The notes below the pieces were generated by a model. That model worked only from the letters and a program-made list of their open reading frames with translations. It made no database searches and was not told the DNA's origin. The position numbers and the translations under genes are program-made. Of a stretch of 64,000 nt of DNA, positions 1 to 8,776 are shown piece after piece (position 1 is the stretch's first letter; each line of letters starts with the position of its first letter). This DNA is from Betaproteobacteria bacterium GR16-43 (lineage in GTDB: Bacteria; Pseudomonadota; Gammaproteobacteria; Burkholderiales; Usitatibacteraceae): positions 3,534,001-3,598,000 of the forward strand of contig CP019169.1 of NCBI GenBank assembly GCA_001953215.1. The letters are read 5' to 3'.

Positions 1-1748
1 GCCGCCACGATGCCGTTCATGAGCCCGTCGACTTCGGCCACGCGCGCGTTGATGTCGCCGATGGCTTCGGCCACTTCGTCCACGAGCTTCGCGCCGTCGG
101 TGACCTGGTCGCTCGAGGTCGCCACCAGCCCCTTGATCTCGCGCGCCGAATCCGCGCAACGCTTCGCGAGGCTGCGCACTTCCGTCGCGACGACCGCGAA
201 GCCGCGGCCATGTTCGCCCGCGCGCGCCGCCTCCACCGCCGCGTTCAGCGCGAGGATGTTGGTCTGGAAGGCGATCGAGTCGATCATGCCGACGATCTCG
301 CCCACGCGCTTGGTGCTGCCGCGGATGGAATCCATGTGGTCCACGACGCGCGAAGCCGCCTCCATGCCGCGCGTGGTCGCATCCGAGGCCTTGCCGGTGA
401 GCTTGAGCGTCTCGCGCGCACTGTCCATGTTCTGCCGCACGCTCGCGGTGAGCTCCTCCATGCTGGAGGCCGCCTCCTCGATGGCGCTCGCCTGCGATTC
501 GGTGCGTTCCGACAGGTCGCGGTTGCCGCCCGAGAGCTGGCGGGCTTCGCTGCTCACCGACTCCGCGACCGAGCTCACTTCGCCCACCATGCGCGCGAGC
601 GCCTGGTTCATCGTGCGCAGGGCCTGCATGAGCCGCGCGGTCTCGTCGGTGCCGCGCACCTCGACCCGTTGCGTCAGGTCGCCCGCCGCCACGCGGTCGG
701 CCACCCGGAGCGCGCCGCCGATGGCGTTGCTGATCGAGCGCATCAGGAAGAATCCCAGCAGCGCGGCGCCGCCCACGACGACCAGCGCGAGGGCGAGCAG
801 CAGGTTGCGCTGCGTCACGAGGTTGCCGCGCCGCTCGGCGAGCACGTTGCCGAGCGCCTGGCTGCCCCGGTCGTAGAGGGCTACGCACTTGTCGATGGCC
901 GGGGACACTTCGCGGGCCGAGCTCCACTCGGGCCGTCCGGAGCGCGCCGAGCGCACCGAGGAGTCCACCGTGCGCAGGAACCGGTTGGCGCCGGTGTCGA
1001 GCTCGCCGAAGGCGGCCCTCAACTGCGCGCCCAGCTCCGCATCCACGCGCGCGAGGTTCTTCGCATCCGCGTCGATGCCGTCCACGTCCGCCTGCGCCAG
1101 CGCGCCGTCGACCTGCAGCTTGTCCAGCTCCACGATGCCGGGAGCGCTGCGGGTGTCGATCATCGGCAGCATCGAGCGAATCTGTCCCAGCCGGTTCAGC
1201 AACGCGGGCTCGCGCTCGATGACGATGCGCACCAGGTGGTAGCTCGAGGGGTCCGGATCCACGTACAGCCCCGACAGCTGGCCCACCTGCGAGAAGCGCG
1301 GCAGCAGGTTCATCGCGATGAGTTCGTTGTGCTCGAGCCAGGTTTCCTCGGGCGGGCGGTTCTCGACGCTGCGCCGGACGATGTCCCACGCCACGAGCGA
1401 ATCCTGCAGCCCCGAGCCCAGCTCCGGCGCCCAGGTGAGGCCGCCCGAGACCTGCACGGCTTCTTCGAGGCCACGCTGCACGTCGGCGCCCGACTTGGTG
1501 AGGAGCTCCTGGGCGCGCGCGTCACCCATGCGCGAGCGAACGGCGGCGTCCCGGTGATCCACCAGGGCGGCCAGTACGCGCTTCAAGACCACGTGCACCT
1601 GCAACCCCTGTCGCTCCCGGTCGACCTGCACGACCCTCTTGTCCAGCTCGAGCAGCCAGAGCGAGAGCGTGAGGATCAGCGGCACCAGGCTCGCGAGCGC
1701 GATCAGCAGGAACTTCGTGCCGATCGTGAGGTTGAGCGCACCCTTCAT
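1..1748 (-). CDS. Methyl-accepting chemotaxis protein, 3' end beyond window
   Basis: Transmembrane chemoreceptor; about 582 residues are visible and the reading frame is open at base 1. An N-terminal membrane helix (about residues 10-32) is followed by a helical periplasmic sensor of roughly 270 residues, a second helix ending in [10 protein letters not shown], a HAMP domain, and a signalling hairpin with the conserved tip [19 protein letters not shown]. The ATG overlaps the cheW stop codon as ATGA, so translation is probably coupled. The ligand cannot be read from the sequence. Whether this receptor also ends in a CheR tether cannot be seen because its C-terminus lies outside the window. Confidence 0.93.
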   Translation of the reverse strand, partial: MKGALNLTIGTKFLLIALASLVPLILTLSLWLLELDKRVVQVDRERQGLQVHVVLKRVLAALVDHRDAAVRSRMGDARAQELLTKSGADVQRGLEEAVQVSGGLTWAPELGSGLQDSLVAWDIVRRSVENRPPEETWLEHNELIAMNLLPRFSQVGQLSGLYVDPDPSSYHLVRIVIEREPALLNRLGQIRSMLPMIDTRSAPGIVELDKLQVDGALAQADVDGIDADAKNLARVDAELGAQLRAAFGELDTGANRFLRTVDSSVRSARSGRPEWSSAREVSPAIDKCVALYDRGSQALGNVLAERRGNLVTQRNLLLALALVVVGGAALLGFFLMRSISNAIGGALRVADRVAAGDLTQRVEVRGTDETARLMQALRTMNQALARMVGEVSSVAESVSSEARQLSGGNRDLSERTESQASAIEEAASSMEELTASVRQNMDSARETLKLTGKASDATTRGMEAASRVVDHMDSIRGSTKRVGEIVGMIDSIAFQTNILALNAAVEAARAGEHGRGFAVVATEVRSLAKRCADSAREIKGLVATSSDQVTDGAKLVDEVAEAIGDINARVAEVDGLMNGIVA

Positions 1749-2203
1749 TCACCCTCCGCGGCTTCGGCGACGAGTGCCATCTCGCGCGAGCCCATCAGCT
1801 TCTCGATGTCGATGAGGATCAGCAACTGGGACTCGACCGTGGCGAGGCCGAGGATGTACTGGGTATCGAGCACGGCCCCAAATTCCGGGGCGGGCTTGAT
1901 CGCGTCTTCCATGAGCGTGATCACGTCCGAGACGCCGTCCACCACCACGCCCACCACGCGGCCCAGGACGTTGAGGATGATGACCACGGTGCTCGCGTCG
2001 AACTTCGCTTCGCCGAGCGAGAGCTTCACGCGCAGGTCCACGATCGGCACGATGTGGCCGCGCAGGTTGATCACGCCCTTGATGAAATCGGGGGTGTTGG
2101 CGATCCGGGTCGGCGGCTCGTAGCCGCGGATCTCCTGCACCTTGAGGATGTCGAGGCCATAGCTTTCGGCCCCGAGGGTGAAGGTGAGCAGTTCGCGTTT
2201 CAT
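1745..2203 (-). CDS. cheW: Chemotaxis adaptor protein CheW
   Basis: Single CheW domain of 152 residues that couples MCP signalling tips to CheA in the receptor array. The fold's hallmark segments are present: the start [24 protein letters not shown], the loop [16 protein letters not shown] and [12 protein letters not shown] chose the ATG at 2203 because it overlaps the stop of the upstream MCP as TGATG and has an AGGA ribosome-binding sequence 6-7 bases upstream. An in-frame ATG at 2218 would add five residues inside the upstream gene. The downstream MCP overlaps its stop codon. Confidence 0.95.
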   Translation of the reverse strand: MKRELLTFTLGAESYGLDILKVQEIRGYEPPTRIANTPDFIKGVINLRGHIVPIVDLRVKLSLGEAKFDASTVVIILNVLGRVVGVVVDGVSDVITLMEDAIKPAPEFGAVLDTQYILGLATVESQLLILIDIEKLMGSREMALVAEAAEGE

Positions 2204-3477
2204 CAGAATTCCTGCCATTCGTCGTCCTTGCCGGATCCCGCGCGCTTGCGGAAGCCCAGCTCGCGCGCGCCGGCGGGCCGCGGGGGCGCCACGCGCGGCG
2301 GAGCCGGGGCGGCCGGCGCGGGCGCGGGCGCGGCGGTGGAACCGCCGATCTTGAACTCGCCGACCAGGCCCGTGAGGCGCAAAGCCTCGTCCTTGAACGT
2401 GAGAGCCGACGCGGCCGCCTCCTCCACCAGCGCGGCGTTCTGCTGCGTCATGCCCTCCAGCTGCATCAGCGCCTTGTTCATCTCCTCCACGCCCGAGCTC
2501 TGCTCGCGCGAGGCCACGGCGATCTCGCTGATCAGCTCCTTCACCTGCTGCACGCTCACCACCACGTCGTTCATGATGTGGCCGGCGTCCTGCACGAGCT
2601 TCGCGCCCTGGTCGACGTTGCCGACCGACTCGCCGATGAGGCCCTTGATCTCCTTGGCCGCTTCGGCCGAGCGCTGCGCGAGGCTCCTCACCTCGCCCGC
2701 GACCACGGCGAAACCGCGCCCCTGCTCGCCGGCCCGCGCGGCTTCCACCGCGGCATTCAGCGCGAGGATGTTGGTCTGGAACGCGATCGACTCGATCACG
2801 CCGATGATGTCCACGATCTTCTTCGAGCTCTTGTCGATCAGTTCCATCGTGGTGACGATCCGGTGCACGAGGGCCGCGCCCTTGTTGGCCACGCCGGCGG
2901 CGCCGCCCGAGAGGTCGCTCGCGAGCTTGCAGTTGTCCGCGTTCTGCCGGACCGTGGCGGCCAGCTCCTCCATGCCGGAGGCGGTCTCCTCGAGCGTGGA
3001 GGCCTGCTGCTCGGTGCGCTGCGAGAGGTTCACGTTGCCGGAGGCGAGTTCGTCGGCGGCCATGCTGGCGGCTTCGGCGCTCTGCTGGGCCTGCTGCACC
3101 AGCACGCGCAGCCGCTCGTGGGCGTCGGCCAGCGTTCCGAACAACGAGGCGAACTGCCCATCGCCCAGGCGCTCGCGGACCTGCTCGCGCGTCATGAGGT
3201 CGTCGCCCCGCAGGTCGCGCTCGTTCAGGCGGGAGGCCACGCTGCGCACGATCTTCCAGGCTTCATCCGCGCTGTAGTAGTGCGACGCCCCGCAGTACCA
3301 AGCGAAGACGTACGTCGCGATCACCAGCAGGGTCGTGAGGGAGAACCAGCTCGCGGGTGGATTCGCGACCAGCCAGATGGCGAGCGGAACGGAGTACAGG
3401 ATGGCCAGCAGCGGCAACTTGATCTGGTTGCGCATGCGAATGAAGATCGCCATTCCTGGCGCCAGGATCCATTTCAT
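2203..3477 (-). CDS. MCP with minimal membrane anchor and C-terminal CheR tether
   Basis: Chemoreceptor of 424 residues. Two closely spaced hydrophobic helices (about residues 20-57) leave almost no periplasmic loop, so it probably senses in the membrane or cytoplasm or relays for another protein. A linker starting near SADEAWKIV leads to a signalling hairpin with the tip [19 protein letters not shown]. The last residues are DDEWQEF, an xWxxF pentapeptide of the NWETF type that recruits CheR or CheB. I chose the ATG at 3477 (MKWIL) because AGGAGAG lies just upstream; the in-frame ATG at 3510 lies inside the preceding MCP. The signalling domain is nearly identical to that of the next MCP. Confidence 0.93.
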   Translation of the reverse strand: MKWILAPGMAIFIRMRNQIKLPLLAILYSVPLAIWLVANPPASWFSLTTLLVIATYVFAWYCGASHYYSADEAWKIVRSVASRLNERDLRGDDLMTREQVRERLGDGQFASLFGTLADAHERLRVLVQQAQQSAEAASMAADELASGNVNLSQRTEQQASTLEETASGMEELAATVRQNADNCKLASDLSGGAAGVANKGAALVHRIVTTMELIDKSSKKIVDIIGVIESIAFQTNILALNAAVEAARAGEQGRGFAVVAGEVRSLAQRSAEAAKEIKGLIGESVGNVDQGAKLVQDAGHIMNDVVVSVQQVKELISEIAVASREQSSGVEEMNKALMQLEGMTQQNAALVEEAAASALTFKDEALRLTGLVGEFKIGGSTAAPAPAPAAPAPPRVAPPRPAGARELGFRKRAGSGKDDEWQEF

Positions 3478-3487
3478 CGGTCTCTCC

Positions 3488-4771
3488 TCAGAATTCCTCC
3501 CACTCTTCATGCTGGGTGCCGCGTCCGACCGGCTTGAAGCCGATCTCCGCGGCGGCCTGCTTCGGAGCGGGTGCTGGGGTACTGCGCATCGATGCGGCGG
3601 AAGTCACGGGCGCGGGGCTCGATGGCGACGCGTCCTCGTCCAACTGGAACTGCCCGACGAGGTCGGCGAGCTGCGCGGACTCGTCCTTGAAGGAGAGCGC
3701 CGAAGCGGTGGCCTGCTCGACCAGCGCGGCATTCTGCTGCGTCATGCCCTCGAGCTGGATCAGCGCGTTGTTCATTTCCTCCACGCCCGAGCTCTGTTCG
3801 CGCGAGGCCACGGCGATCTCGCTGATCAATTCCTTCACCTGCTTCACGCTCACCACCACGTCGTTCATGATGTGGCCGGCGTCCTGCACGAGCCTGGCGC
3901 CCTGGTCGACGTTGCCGACCGACTCGCCGATGAGGCCCTTGATCTCCTTGGCCGCTTCGGCCGAGCGCTGCGCGAGGCTCCTCACCTCGCCCGCGACCAC
4001 GGCGAAACCGCGCCCCTGCTCGCCGGCCCGCGCGGCTTCCACCGCGGCGTTCAGCGCGAGGATGTTGGTCTGGAACGCGATCGATTCGATCACGCCGATG
4101 ATGTCCACGATCTTCTTCGAACTCTTGTCGATCAGCTCCATCGTGCTGACGATCCGGTGCACCAGGGCCGCGCCCTTGTCGGCAACCCCGACGGCGCTCC
4201 CCGAGAGTTCGTTGGCGAGCTTGCAGTTCTCGGCGTTCTGCTTCACGGTCGCCGCGAGCTCCTCCATGCCGGAGGCCGTCTCCTCGAGCGTGGAAGCCTG
4301 CTGCTCGGTGCGCTGCGAGAGGTTCACGTTGCCCGAGGCCAGCTCGTCGGCGGCCAGGCTCGCGGCCTCGGCACTCGTGCGCGCGAGCGTCACGAGATCC
4401 CGCAGGCGGTCGTGGGTCTCCAGCAGCGTGTCGTGGAGGCGCCCGAAATGGCCCGTGCCCAGCACGCGGCGCGCTTCTTCACGCAGCGCGTCGCCTTCGA
4501 GGTCGCGCAGGTCGTGCTCCTTCAGCAGGCGCGCAACGCGCTGGACGTGGAACCAGCTCTCGTCGGCCGCGGAGATGTGCGCCCCCATGCAGTACCAGGC
4601 GAAGAGGAACGTGACGGCGATGGCGATCGCGGAAGGCGAGTGCCACGACGTGGGCGGGTAGACCAGGGCAATCACCAGCGGGACGCAGAAGAAGCTCGCG
4701 AGGATCGGCAGCTTCGACTTGTACTGCATGCGAATCAGGAGCGCGGCGGCCGGCTTGAAGAACCAATTCAT
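3488..4771 (-). CDS. MCP with minimal membrane anchor, paralogue of the adjacent MCP
   Basis: Chemoreceptor of 427 residues with the same layout as its neighbour: two short helices (about 18-55), a cytoplasmic linker beginning [11 protein letters not shown], a signalling hairpin, a proline-rich tail and a C-terminal EEWEEF tether of the xWxxF type. Its N-terminal half and linker differ clearly from the paralogue, while the signalling domain is almost the same at the DNA level. The start at 4771 (MNWFF) aligns with the paralogue's MKWIL. An alternative ATG at 4807 overlaps the cheA stop as ATGA and would add 12 residues; neither has a strong ribosome-binding site. Confidence 0.92.
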   Translation of the reverse strand: MNWFFKPAAALLIRMQYKSKLPILASFFCVPLVIALVYPPTSWHSPSAIAIAVTFLFAWYCMGAHISAADESWFHVQRVARLLKEHDLRDLEGDALREEARRVLGTGHFGRLHDTLLETHDRLRDLVTLARTSAEAASLAADELASGNVNLSQRTEQQASTLEETASGMEELAATVKQNAENCKLANELSGSAVGVADKGAALVHRIVSTMELIDKSSKKIVDIIGVIESIAFQTNILALNAAVEAARAGEQGRGFAVVAGEVRSLAQRSAEAAKEIKGLIGESVGNVDQGARLVQDAGHIMNDVVVSVKQVKELISEIAVASREQSSGVEEMNNALIQLEGMTQQNAALVEQATASALSFKDESAQLADLVGQFQLDEDASPSSPAPVTSAASMRSTPAPAPKQAAAEIGFKPVGRGTQHEEWEEF

Positions 4772-4803
4772 GGTGTTGGTTTTATGGTCTGGCATCGGAT
4801 TGT

Positions 4804-6834
4804 TCATTCGCGCGCGGCCCGCACCAGGCTCGCGACGTCGAGGATCAGCGTGACGCGGCCCTCCCCGAGGATCGTGGCGCCGGCGATGTAGCCGACCTTG
4901 CGGTAGTTGCGCTCGAGGCTCTTGATGACCACCTGCTCCTGCCCGACCAGCGCGTCGACCAGCAACGCGACCTTGTTGCCTTCGGCCTCCAGCACGAGCA
5001 GCAGGCCGTCCTCGAAGGAGGCCGCGCCTTCGGTCGCGGTGAGCTGCGAGAGCACGAGCAGCGGCAGGTATTCGCCGCGCAGCTCCACCAGCATGCCGCG
5101 GCCCGCGATGCTCTTCATCGTCGTGGGATCGGGCTGCAGGCATTCGACGATCGAGGTCATGGGCACGATGTACGCGTCGGGCCCGACCGTGACCAGCATC
5201 CCGTCGATGATGGCGAGCGTGAGCGGCAGGCGCAGCACCACCTGGGCACCGCGGCCGGGCTCGGACTCGAAGCGCAGCGATCCCGAGAGCGCCTGGATGT
5301 TCTTGCGCACCACGTCGAGTCCCACGCCGCGCCCGGAAAGCTCTCCGACCTCGGCCGCGGTGGAGAAGCCCGGTTCGAAGATGAGCTCGCAGGCGCGGGC
5401 GACGTCGATCGTCTCGTTTTCCGAGAGCAGCCCCGCCTCGCGGGCCTTGGCCTGGACGCGTTCCGGATCGATGCCGCGCCCGTCGTCGGAGACGCGGATC
5501 TCGATGTGGCCGCCCCGATGCTCGGCATGCAGGGCCAGGGTCGCCATTTCGGGCTTGCCGGCGGCGCGGCGCTCGTCCGGCGTCTCGATGCCGTGGTCGA
5601 GCGCGTTGCGCACCAAGTGCGTGAGCGGGTCCACCAGTTTCTCGATCACCGACTTGTCCAGTTCGGCGTCGCCCCCCGTCACCGTGATGTTGACCTGCTT
5701 GCCGGTGCGCTGCCCCACGTCGCGCACCAGGCGCGCGAAGCGGCCGAACGCATGACTCATCGGCAGCATGCGGATCGACATGACGCGGTCCTGGATGTCG
5801 CGCGTGTTGCGCTCCAGGTTCGCGAGGCTCTGCTCGAGGCGCTCCACGGCGGCCGGGTCGAGCGTGCTGACCACTTGCTTCAGCATGGTCTTGGTGATCA
5901 CGAGCTCGCCGACCAGGTTGATCAGCTCGTCGACGCGATCGCGGCTCACGTGCAGGCGATCGGTGCGCAGGTCGCCGCCGACGTCGTCCTCGACGCGGCG
6001 CTCGCGACGGCGGTCGCCCTGGCGGCGGTCGGTGGCGCGGCGATCCTGCGCGGGAGGTTCGACCGGCGGCGCTTCCGGCACCTTCACGGGTGCCTCGGCG
6101 GGCCCGTCTTCCTCGATCACGACCCGGCTTTCGTCACCCGCCCACGCGAAGACCTCCTCGATATCGGCGCGCGGCGTGGTGGTCGTGAGGATGAGGTCCC
6201 ACGCGAGGTAGCAGGCTTCGGGATCGAACTGCTCGGGCGGCGGCAGGCGCGACACGTCGGCTTGCGCCTCGAGGGTGCCCATCTCGGCCAACACCTTGAA
6301 CATGCGCAGCGGGTCGTTGCCCGAGCGGAAGAAATCGACCGAGGGTTCGAAGCGAATGCGGTAGGTGGCTTGACTGTCCCCTGGGGCTGCCTCCGCAGCG
6401 CCAGGGGACGGTCGCGAGGAAACACCGGCATTGTCCGGCGAGAGGTTGCGCAGCGTCTCCACGAGCAGGATGGCGCGATGCGTATCGACGGCGCCGCCGT
6501 CGCGTGCGGACTTGAGCAGGCTGCGCGCGTGGTCGACGCTCGCGAGGAGCGCATCGACGGCGCTGCCCGTCACCGCGACGGAGCCCTTGCGCGCATGGTC
6601 GAGGAAGCTCTCGAGGTGGTGGGTGAACTCCGCGATCGGCAGGAAGCCCAGGCTCCCGGCCGCGCCCTTCACCGAGTGCACGGCGCGGAAGATCGCGTTC
6701 ACGCGCTCGGACGCTTCGGATGCATCGCCCCCGCCCTGCGATTCGAGCGCAAGCAGGTGCGCTTCCGTGGCGTCGAGGGCTTCGAGGCTCTCGGTGAAGA
6801 AGCTTTCGTGGAACCGCGTGAGGTCGATCGTCAT
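4804..6834 (-). CDS. cheA: Chemotaxis histidine kinase CheA
   Basis: Hybrid histidine kinase of 676 residues that phosphorylates CheY. Domains in order: an Hpt (P1) domain with phospho-acceptor His53 in AVHSVKG; a divergent P2-like region after a low-complexity linker; a charged Arg/Asp-rich stretch (about 255-285); the P3 dimerisation helices; a P4 ATPase domain with N box LVRNALDHGIE and G boxes DDGRGID and GRGVGLDVV; and a C-terminal CheW-like P5 domain from about residue 530. The linker between P1 and P2 is partly encoded by a palindromic repeat (6372-6413). It lies 21 bases after cheY and overlaps the alternative start of the next MCP. Confidence 0.97.
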   Translation of the reverse strand: MTIDLTRFHESFFTESLEALDATEAHLLALESQGGGDASEASERVNAIFRAVHSVKGAAGSLGFLPIAEFTHHLESFLDHARKGSVAVTGSAVDALLASVDHARSLLKSARDGGAVDTHRAILLVETLRNLSPDNAGVSSRPSPGAAEAAPGDSQATYRIRFEPSVDFFRSGNDPLRMFKVLAEMGTLEAQADVSRLPPPEQFDPEACYLAWDLILTTTTPRADIEEVFAWAGDESRVVIEEDGPAEAPVKVPEAPPVEPPAQDRRATDRRQGDRRRERRVEDDVGGDLRTDRLHVSRDRVDELINLVGELVITKTMLKQVVSTLDPAAVERLEQSLANLERNTRDIQDRVMSIRMLPMSHAFGRFARLVRDVGQRTGKQVNITVTGGDAELDKSVIEKLVDPLTHLVRNALDHGIETPDERRAAGKPEMATLALHAEHRGGHIEIRVSDDGRGIDPERVQAKAREAGLLSENETIDVARACELIFEPGFSTAAEVGELSGRGVGLDVVRKNIQALSGSLRFESEPGRGAQVVLRLPLTLAIIDGMLVTVGPDAYIVPMTSIVECLQPDPTTMKSIAGRGMLVELRGEYLPLLVLSQLTATEGAASFEDGLLLVLEAEGNKVALLVDALVGQEQVVIKSLERNYRKVGYIAGATILGEGRVTLILDVASLVRAARE
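6372..6413. repeat. Palindromic repeat inside the cheA linker
   Basis: Two 19-base arms (6372-6390 and 6395-6413) match at 17 of 19 positions when one is reverse-complemented, with a 4-base loop ctcc. The core is GTCCCCTGG opposite CCAGGGGAC. It lies in frame and encodes part of the Pro/Ala/Ser-rich linker between the Hpt and P2-like regions of CheA. It resembles the short REP-type palindromes found scattered in betaproteobacterial genomes, but I cannot confirm a family here and saw no second copy in the window. Confidence 0.75.
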
Positions 6835-6855
6835 GGCCGCTCGAGCGCCCCGCCG

Positions 6856-7218
6856 CTAGTCGAGCACCTTTCGCAGCGTGGTGATCAGCACTTCGGGACT
6901 GAAGGGCTTCACGATCCAGCCGGTGGCACCCACCTCGCGGCCCTTCGCCTTCACGTCGGCGCCCGACTCCGTGGTGAGCACGAGGATCGGCGTGAACTTG
7001 AACTCGTCGATGGCACGCAGCGACTTCACCAGGTCGAGCCCGTTCATGCCGGGCATGTTCACGTCGGTGATGACGAGGTCGAACTTGCGGCCCTTGGCCT
7101 CGGCGAGCGCCTGCGCCCCGTCGGCGGCCTCGGTGACTTCGTGGCCGGCGTCGGCGAGCGTGAAGCTCACCATCTGGCGCATGGTGGTGGAATCGTCGAC
7201 GACCAGGATGCGTGCCAC
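6856..7218 (-). CDS. cheY: Chemotaxis response regulator CheY
   Basis: Single-domain receiver of 120 residues, the output of CheA. All active-site residues are visible: Asp8 and Asp9 (VVDDS), phospho-acceptor Asp52 (VITDVNMPG), the Thr/Ser switch in LTTES, and Lys105 in VKPF. Translation starts at a GTG at 7218, preceded by AAGGAAC; no ATG fits the domain boundary. It follows the MCP-like gene by 11 bases and precedes cheA by 21. With no DNA-binding domain, it should act on a flagellar switch or another protein target. Confidence 0.96.
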   Translation of the reverse strand: MARILVVDDSTTMRQMVSFTLADAGHEVTEAADGAQALAEAKGRKFDLVITDVNMPGMNGLDLVKSLRAIDEFKFTPILVLTTESGADVKAKGREVGATGWIVKPFSPEVLITTLRKVLD

Positions 7219-7229
7219 GTTTGTTCCTT

Positions 7230-8468
7230 TCAGAAAATCTCGACGGCTTCGTCGCCCTTTTGGCGACCCTGCACGCCCGCCGGCCCGGCGGCGCCCGGCG
7301 TCTCGGGCCCGGGCTTGGTGGGTTTCTCCACGCCCTGTTCGACCATGCCGCTGCCCTCGAGCTTCACGGACAGCGAGCGCGTCTCGTCGAAGATCGCCCG
7401 CAGCGAGGTCATGAGGTCGGAGAGCATGGGGTCCTTCAGGCGCTGCAGCTTCTGCTGCGTGATGTCCTGGAACTGCAGGGCCACGATGATCTCGTTGATG
7501 TCGCGCTGGATCTCGTTGCCGATGGCGCCGATCTGCGAAAGCGTCTCGGCCACTTCCTGGCTGTTGTAGAGCATCTCGCGCGTGAGCTTCTGGCCTTCCT
7601 GGCTCGCGAACTGCGCGGCCTCGCGCGCCTGGCCCACCGCGTTCCGCACCGCGCTGTGCGTGGTGGTCGCCTGGCCGCGCACCTGCTCCAGCGTGCGGCG
7701 GATGTCGCGCGTGAGCGCCTTGGATTCCAGGCTCAGCGTGCGGATCTGGTCGCTCACGGAAACGACGTCCTGCCCCTTCACCGAGGTGTTGAGTGCGAGC
7801 ACGCCGATCTGGCCGTCGTGCGTGGCCAGCTGGTCCAGCAGCGTGTCGACGCGCTCGAAGTCCTTGCGGACCGTCTCGTGGCGTTTCTCCAGGGCCTCGA
7901 CGGTCTCGGCGACCTTCGAGAGGCTTCCGGACACTTTCGCGGCGAGGTCTTCGTAGGCCGTCACCAGTTCGGGCAGCGGACGGCTCTCGCGGCGCTTGCC
8001 GTCGGGGCGCGTGTGGTCGAGCATGCCGAGCGCGTGCTCGACCTGCTTGCGGGTCTTGCGCGTGACCGACACGAAGCGCTTGCCGATCTCCACCACCGCG
8101 GATTCCGAGTACTCGATCACGTCGTCCACGTGGCTCGAGACTTCCTCGATGTGCGAGCGCGAGCGGTCGGCGTGCGAGGACCAGCGGGAAAGGAGGTTGT
8201 GCACGCCGGAGGACATCTTGCGCATCTTGCGGATCTGCGCGTCCGGGACGACCGTGGGGTCGTCGGTCTCGCGGCGCGGGGCTTCCGGCGGCGGCAGCAC
8301 GTGCAGCATCAGGATGCCGAGCGCGATCGGCACGGTGACCAGGCACACGACGTTCACCCACCACGGCACCCAGAATGCCGCCCACGCCCAGGGCATGGCG
8401 ATGATGAGCAGCATCAGCAGCAGCTTGGGCCGGTAGATGCGGCAGAGAGAAAGGAGGTCCTGGATCAT
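7230..8468 (-). CDS. Membrane MCP-like protein with CheZ-like DxxxQ motif
   Basis: Protein of 412 residues. Two N-terminal helices (about 15-33 and 37-57) are followed by a long, mostly helical cytoplasmic region. Part of it (LALNTSVKGQDVVSVSDQIR) resembles a degenerate MCP hairpin, without the canonical receptor tip. Near the C-terminus the segment ALQFQDITQQ contains Asp335 and Gln339, the same D-x-x-x-Q spacing as the catalytic pair of the CheY phosphatase CheZ (FQDLTGQ). A Pro/Gly-rich linker then leads to an acidic tail ending in Phe, as CheZ tails do. Directly upstream of cheY, it may be a membrane-tethered CheY phosphatase; that is inference. It overlaps the STAS gene by 4 bases. Confidence 0.8.
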   Translation of the reverse strand: MIQDLLSLCRIYRPKLLLMLLIIAMPWAWAAFWVPWWVNVVCLVTVPIALGILMLHVLPPPEAPRRETDDPTVVPDAQIRKMRKMSSGVHNLLSRWSSHADRSRSHIEEVSSHVDDVIEYSESAVVEIGKRFVSVTRKTRKQVEHALGMLDHTRPDGKRRESRPLPELVTAYEDLAAKVSGSLSKVAETVEALEKRHETVRKDFERVDTLLDQLATHDGQIGVLALNTSVKGQDVVSVSDQIRTLSLESKALTRDIRRTLEQVRGQATTTHSAVRNAVGQAREAAQFASQEGQKLTREMLYNSQEVAETLSQIGAIGNEIQRDINEIIVALQFQDITQQKLQRLKDPMLSDLMTSLRAIFDETRSLSVKLEGSGMVEQGVEKPTKPGPETPGAAGPAGVQGRQKGDEAVEIF

Positions 8469-8761
8469 TCGAGTCCGAGCACCGTGGCGAGCCCCGCGGT
8501 GCGCGCGGCAGCACTCAGTGCGTGCGCGGGATTATCCCAACGCCAGACCGTTCCGGCTGTGCTCCACTGCACAAGGCATGCGGCCAACGCCTGCAATCCG
8601 GCCGCATCCACCCTCGAAACGGCGCTCGCGTCGATTACAACAGTAGCTTTGGGTGCGATCGCCGCGAGCGACTCGAACGTCTCGCGTGCATGTCCGATGC
8701 GAAGGTCTTCTCCGAGCACGACGCGCTTCTCGCGCTTGCCCTTGCCGCGTTGCGTGGCCAT
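8465..8761 (-). CDS. STAS-domain protein
   Basis: Small protein of 98 residues with a STAS (anti-sigma-factor-antagonist-like) fold. The strand ATVVIDAS and the turn VSRVDAAGLQALAA match the core, and LATVLGLE closes it. In SpoIIAA-type proteins the turn carries a phosphorylatable serine after the Asp; here it reads D-A-A-G, so regulation by a serine kinase is unlikely. Its stop overlaps the ATG of the MCP-like gene, and it lies 15 bases after the flavoprotein gene, so it may link the two groups in one transcript. A role in the chemosensory complex is suggested by position only. Confidence 0.82.
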   Translation of the reverse strand: MATQRGKGKREKRVVLGEDLRIGHARETFESLAAIAPKATVVIDASAVSRVDAAGLQALAACLVQWSTAGTVWRWDNPAHALSAAARTAGLATVLGLE

Positions 8762-8776
8762 TCTTGTGTCGCCCCC

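Noticed and set aside
2400-4360. Long direct repeat suggesting an insertion sequence or mobile element.
   Set aside because: The repeated DNA is the conserved signalling domain of two neighbouring MCP genes; no inverted ends or transposase.
4804-5143. N-terminal extension of about 120 residues on the MCP at 3488-4771.
   Set aside because: That stretch is cheA read in another frame; the receptor begins at MNWFF or, at most, MNNPMPDHK.
6856-8514. CheY as the C-terminus of a 552-residue fusion protein.
   Set aside because: The upstream part is a shadow of the MCP-like gene, and a GTG with a ribosome-binding site starts a normal 120-residue CheY.
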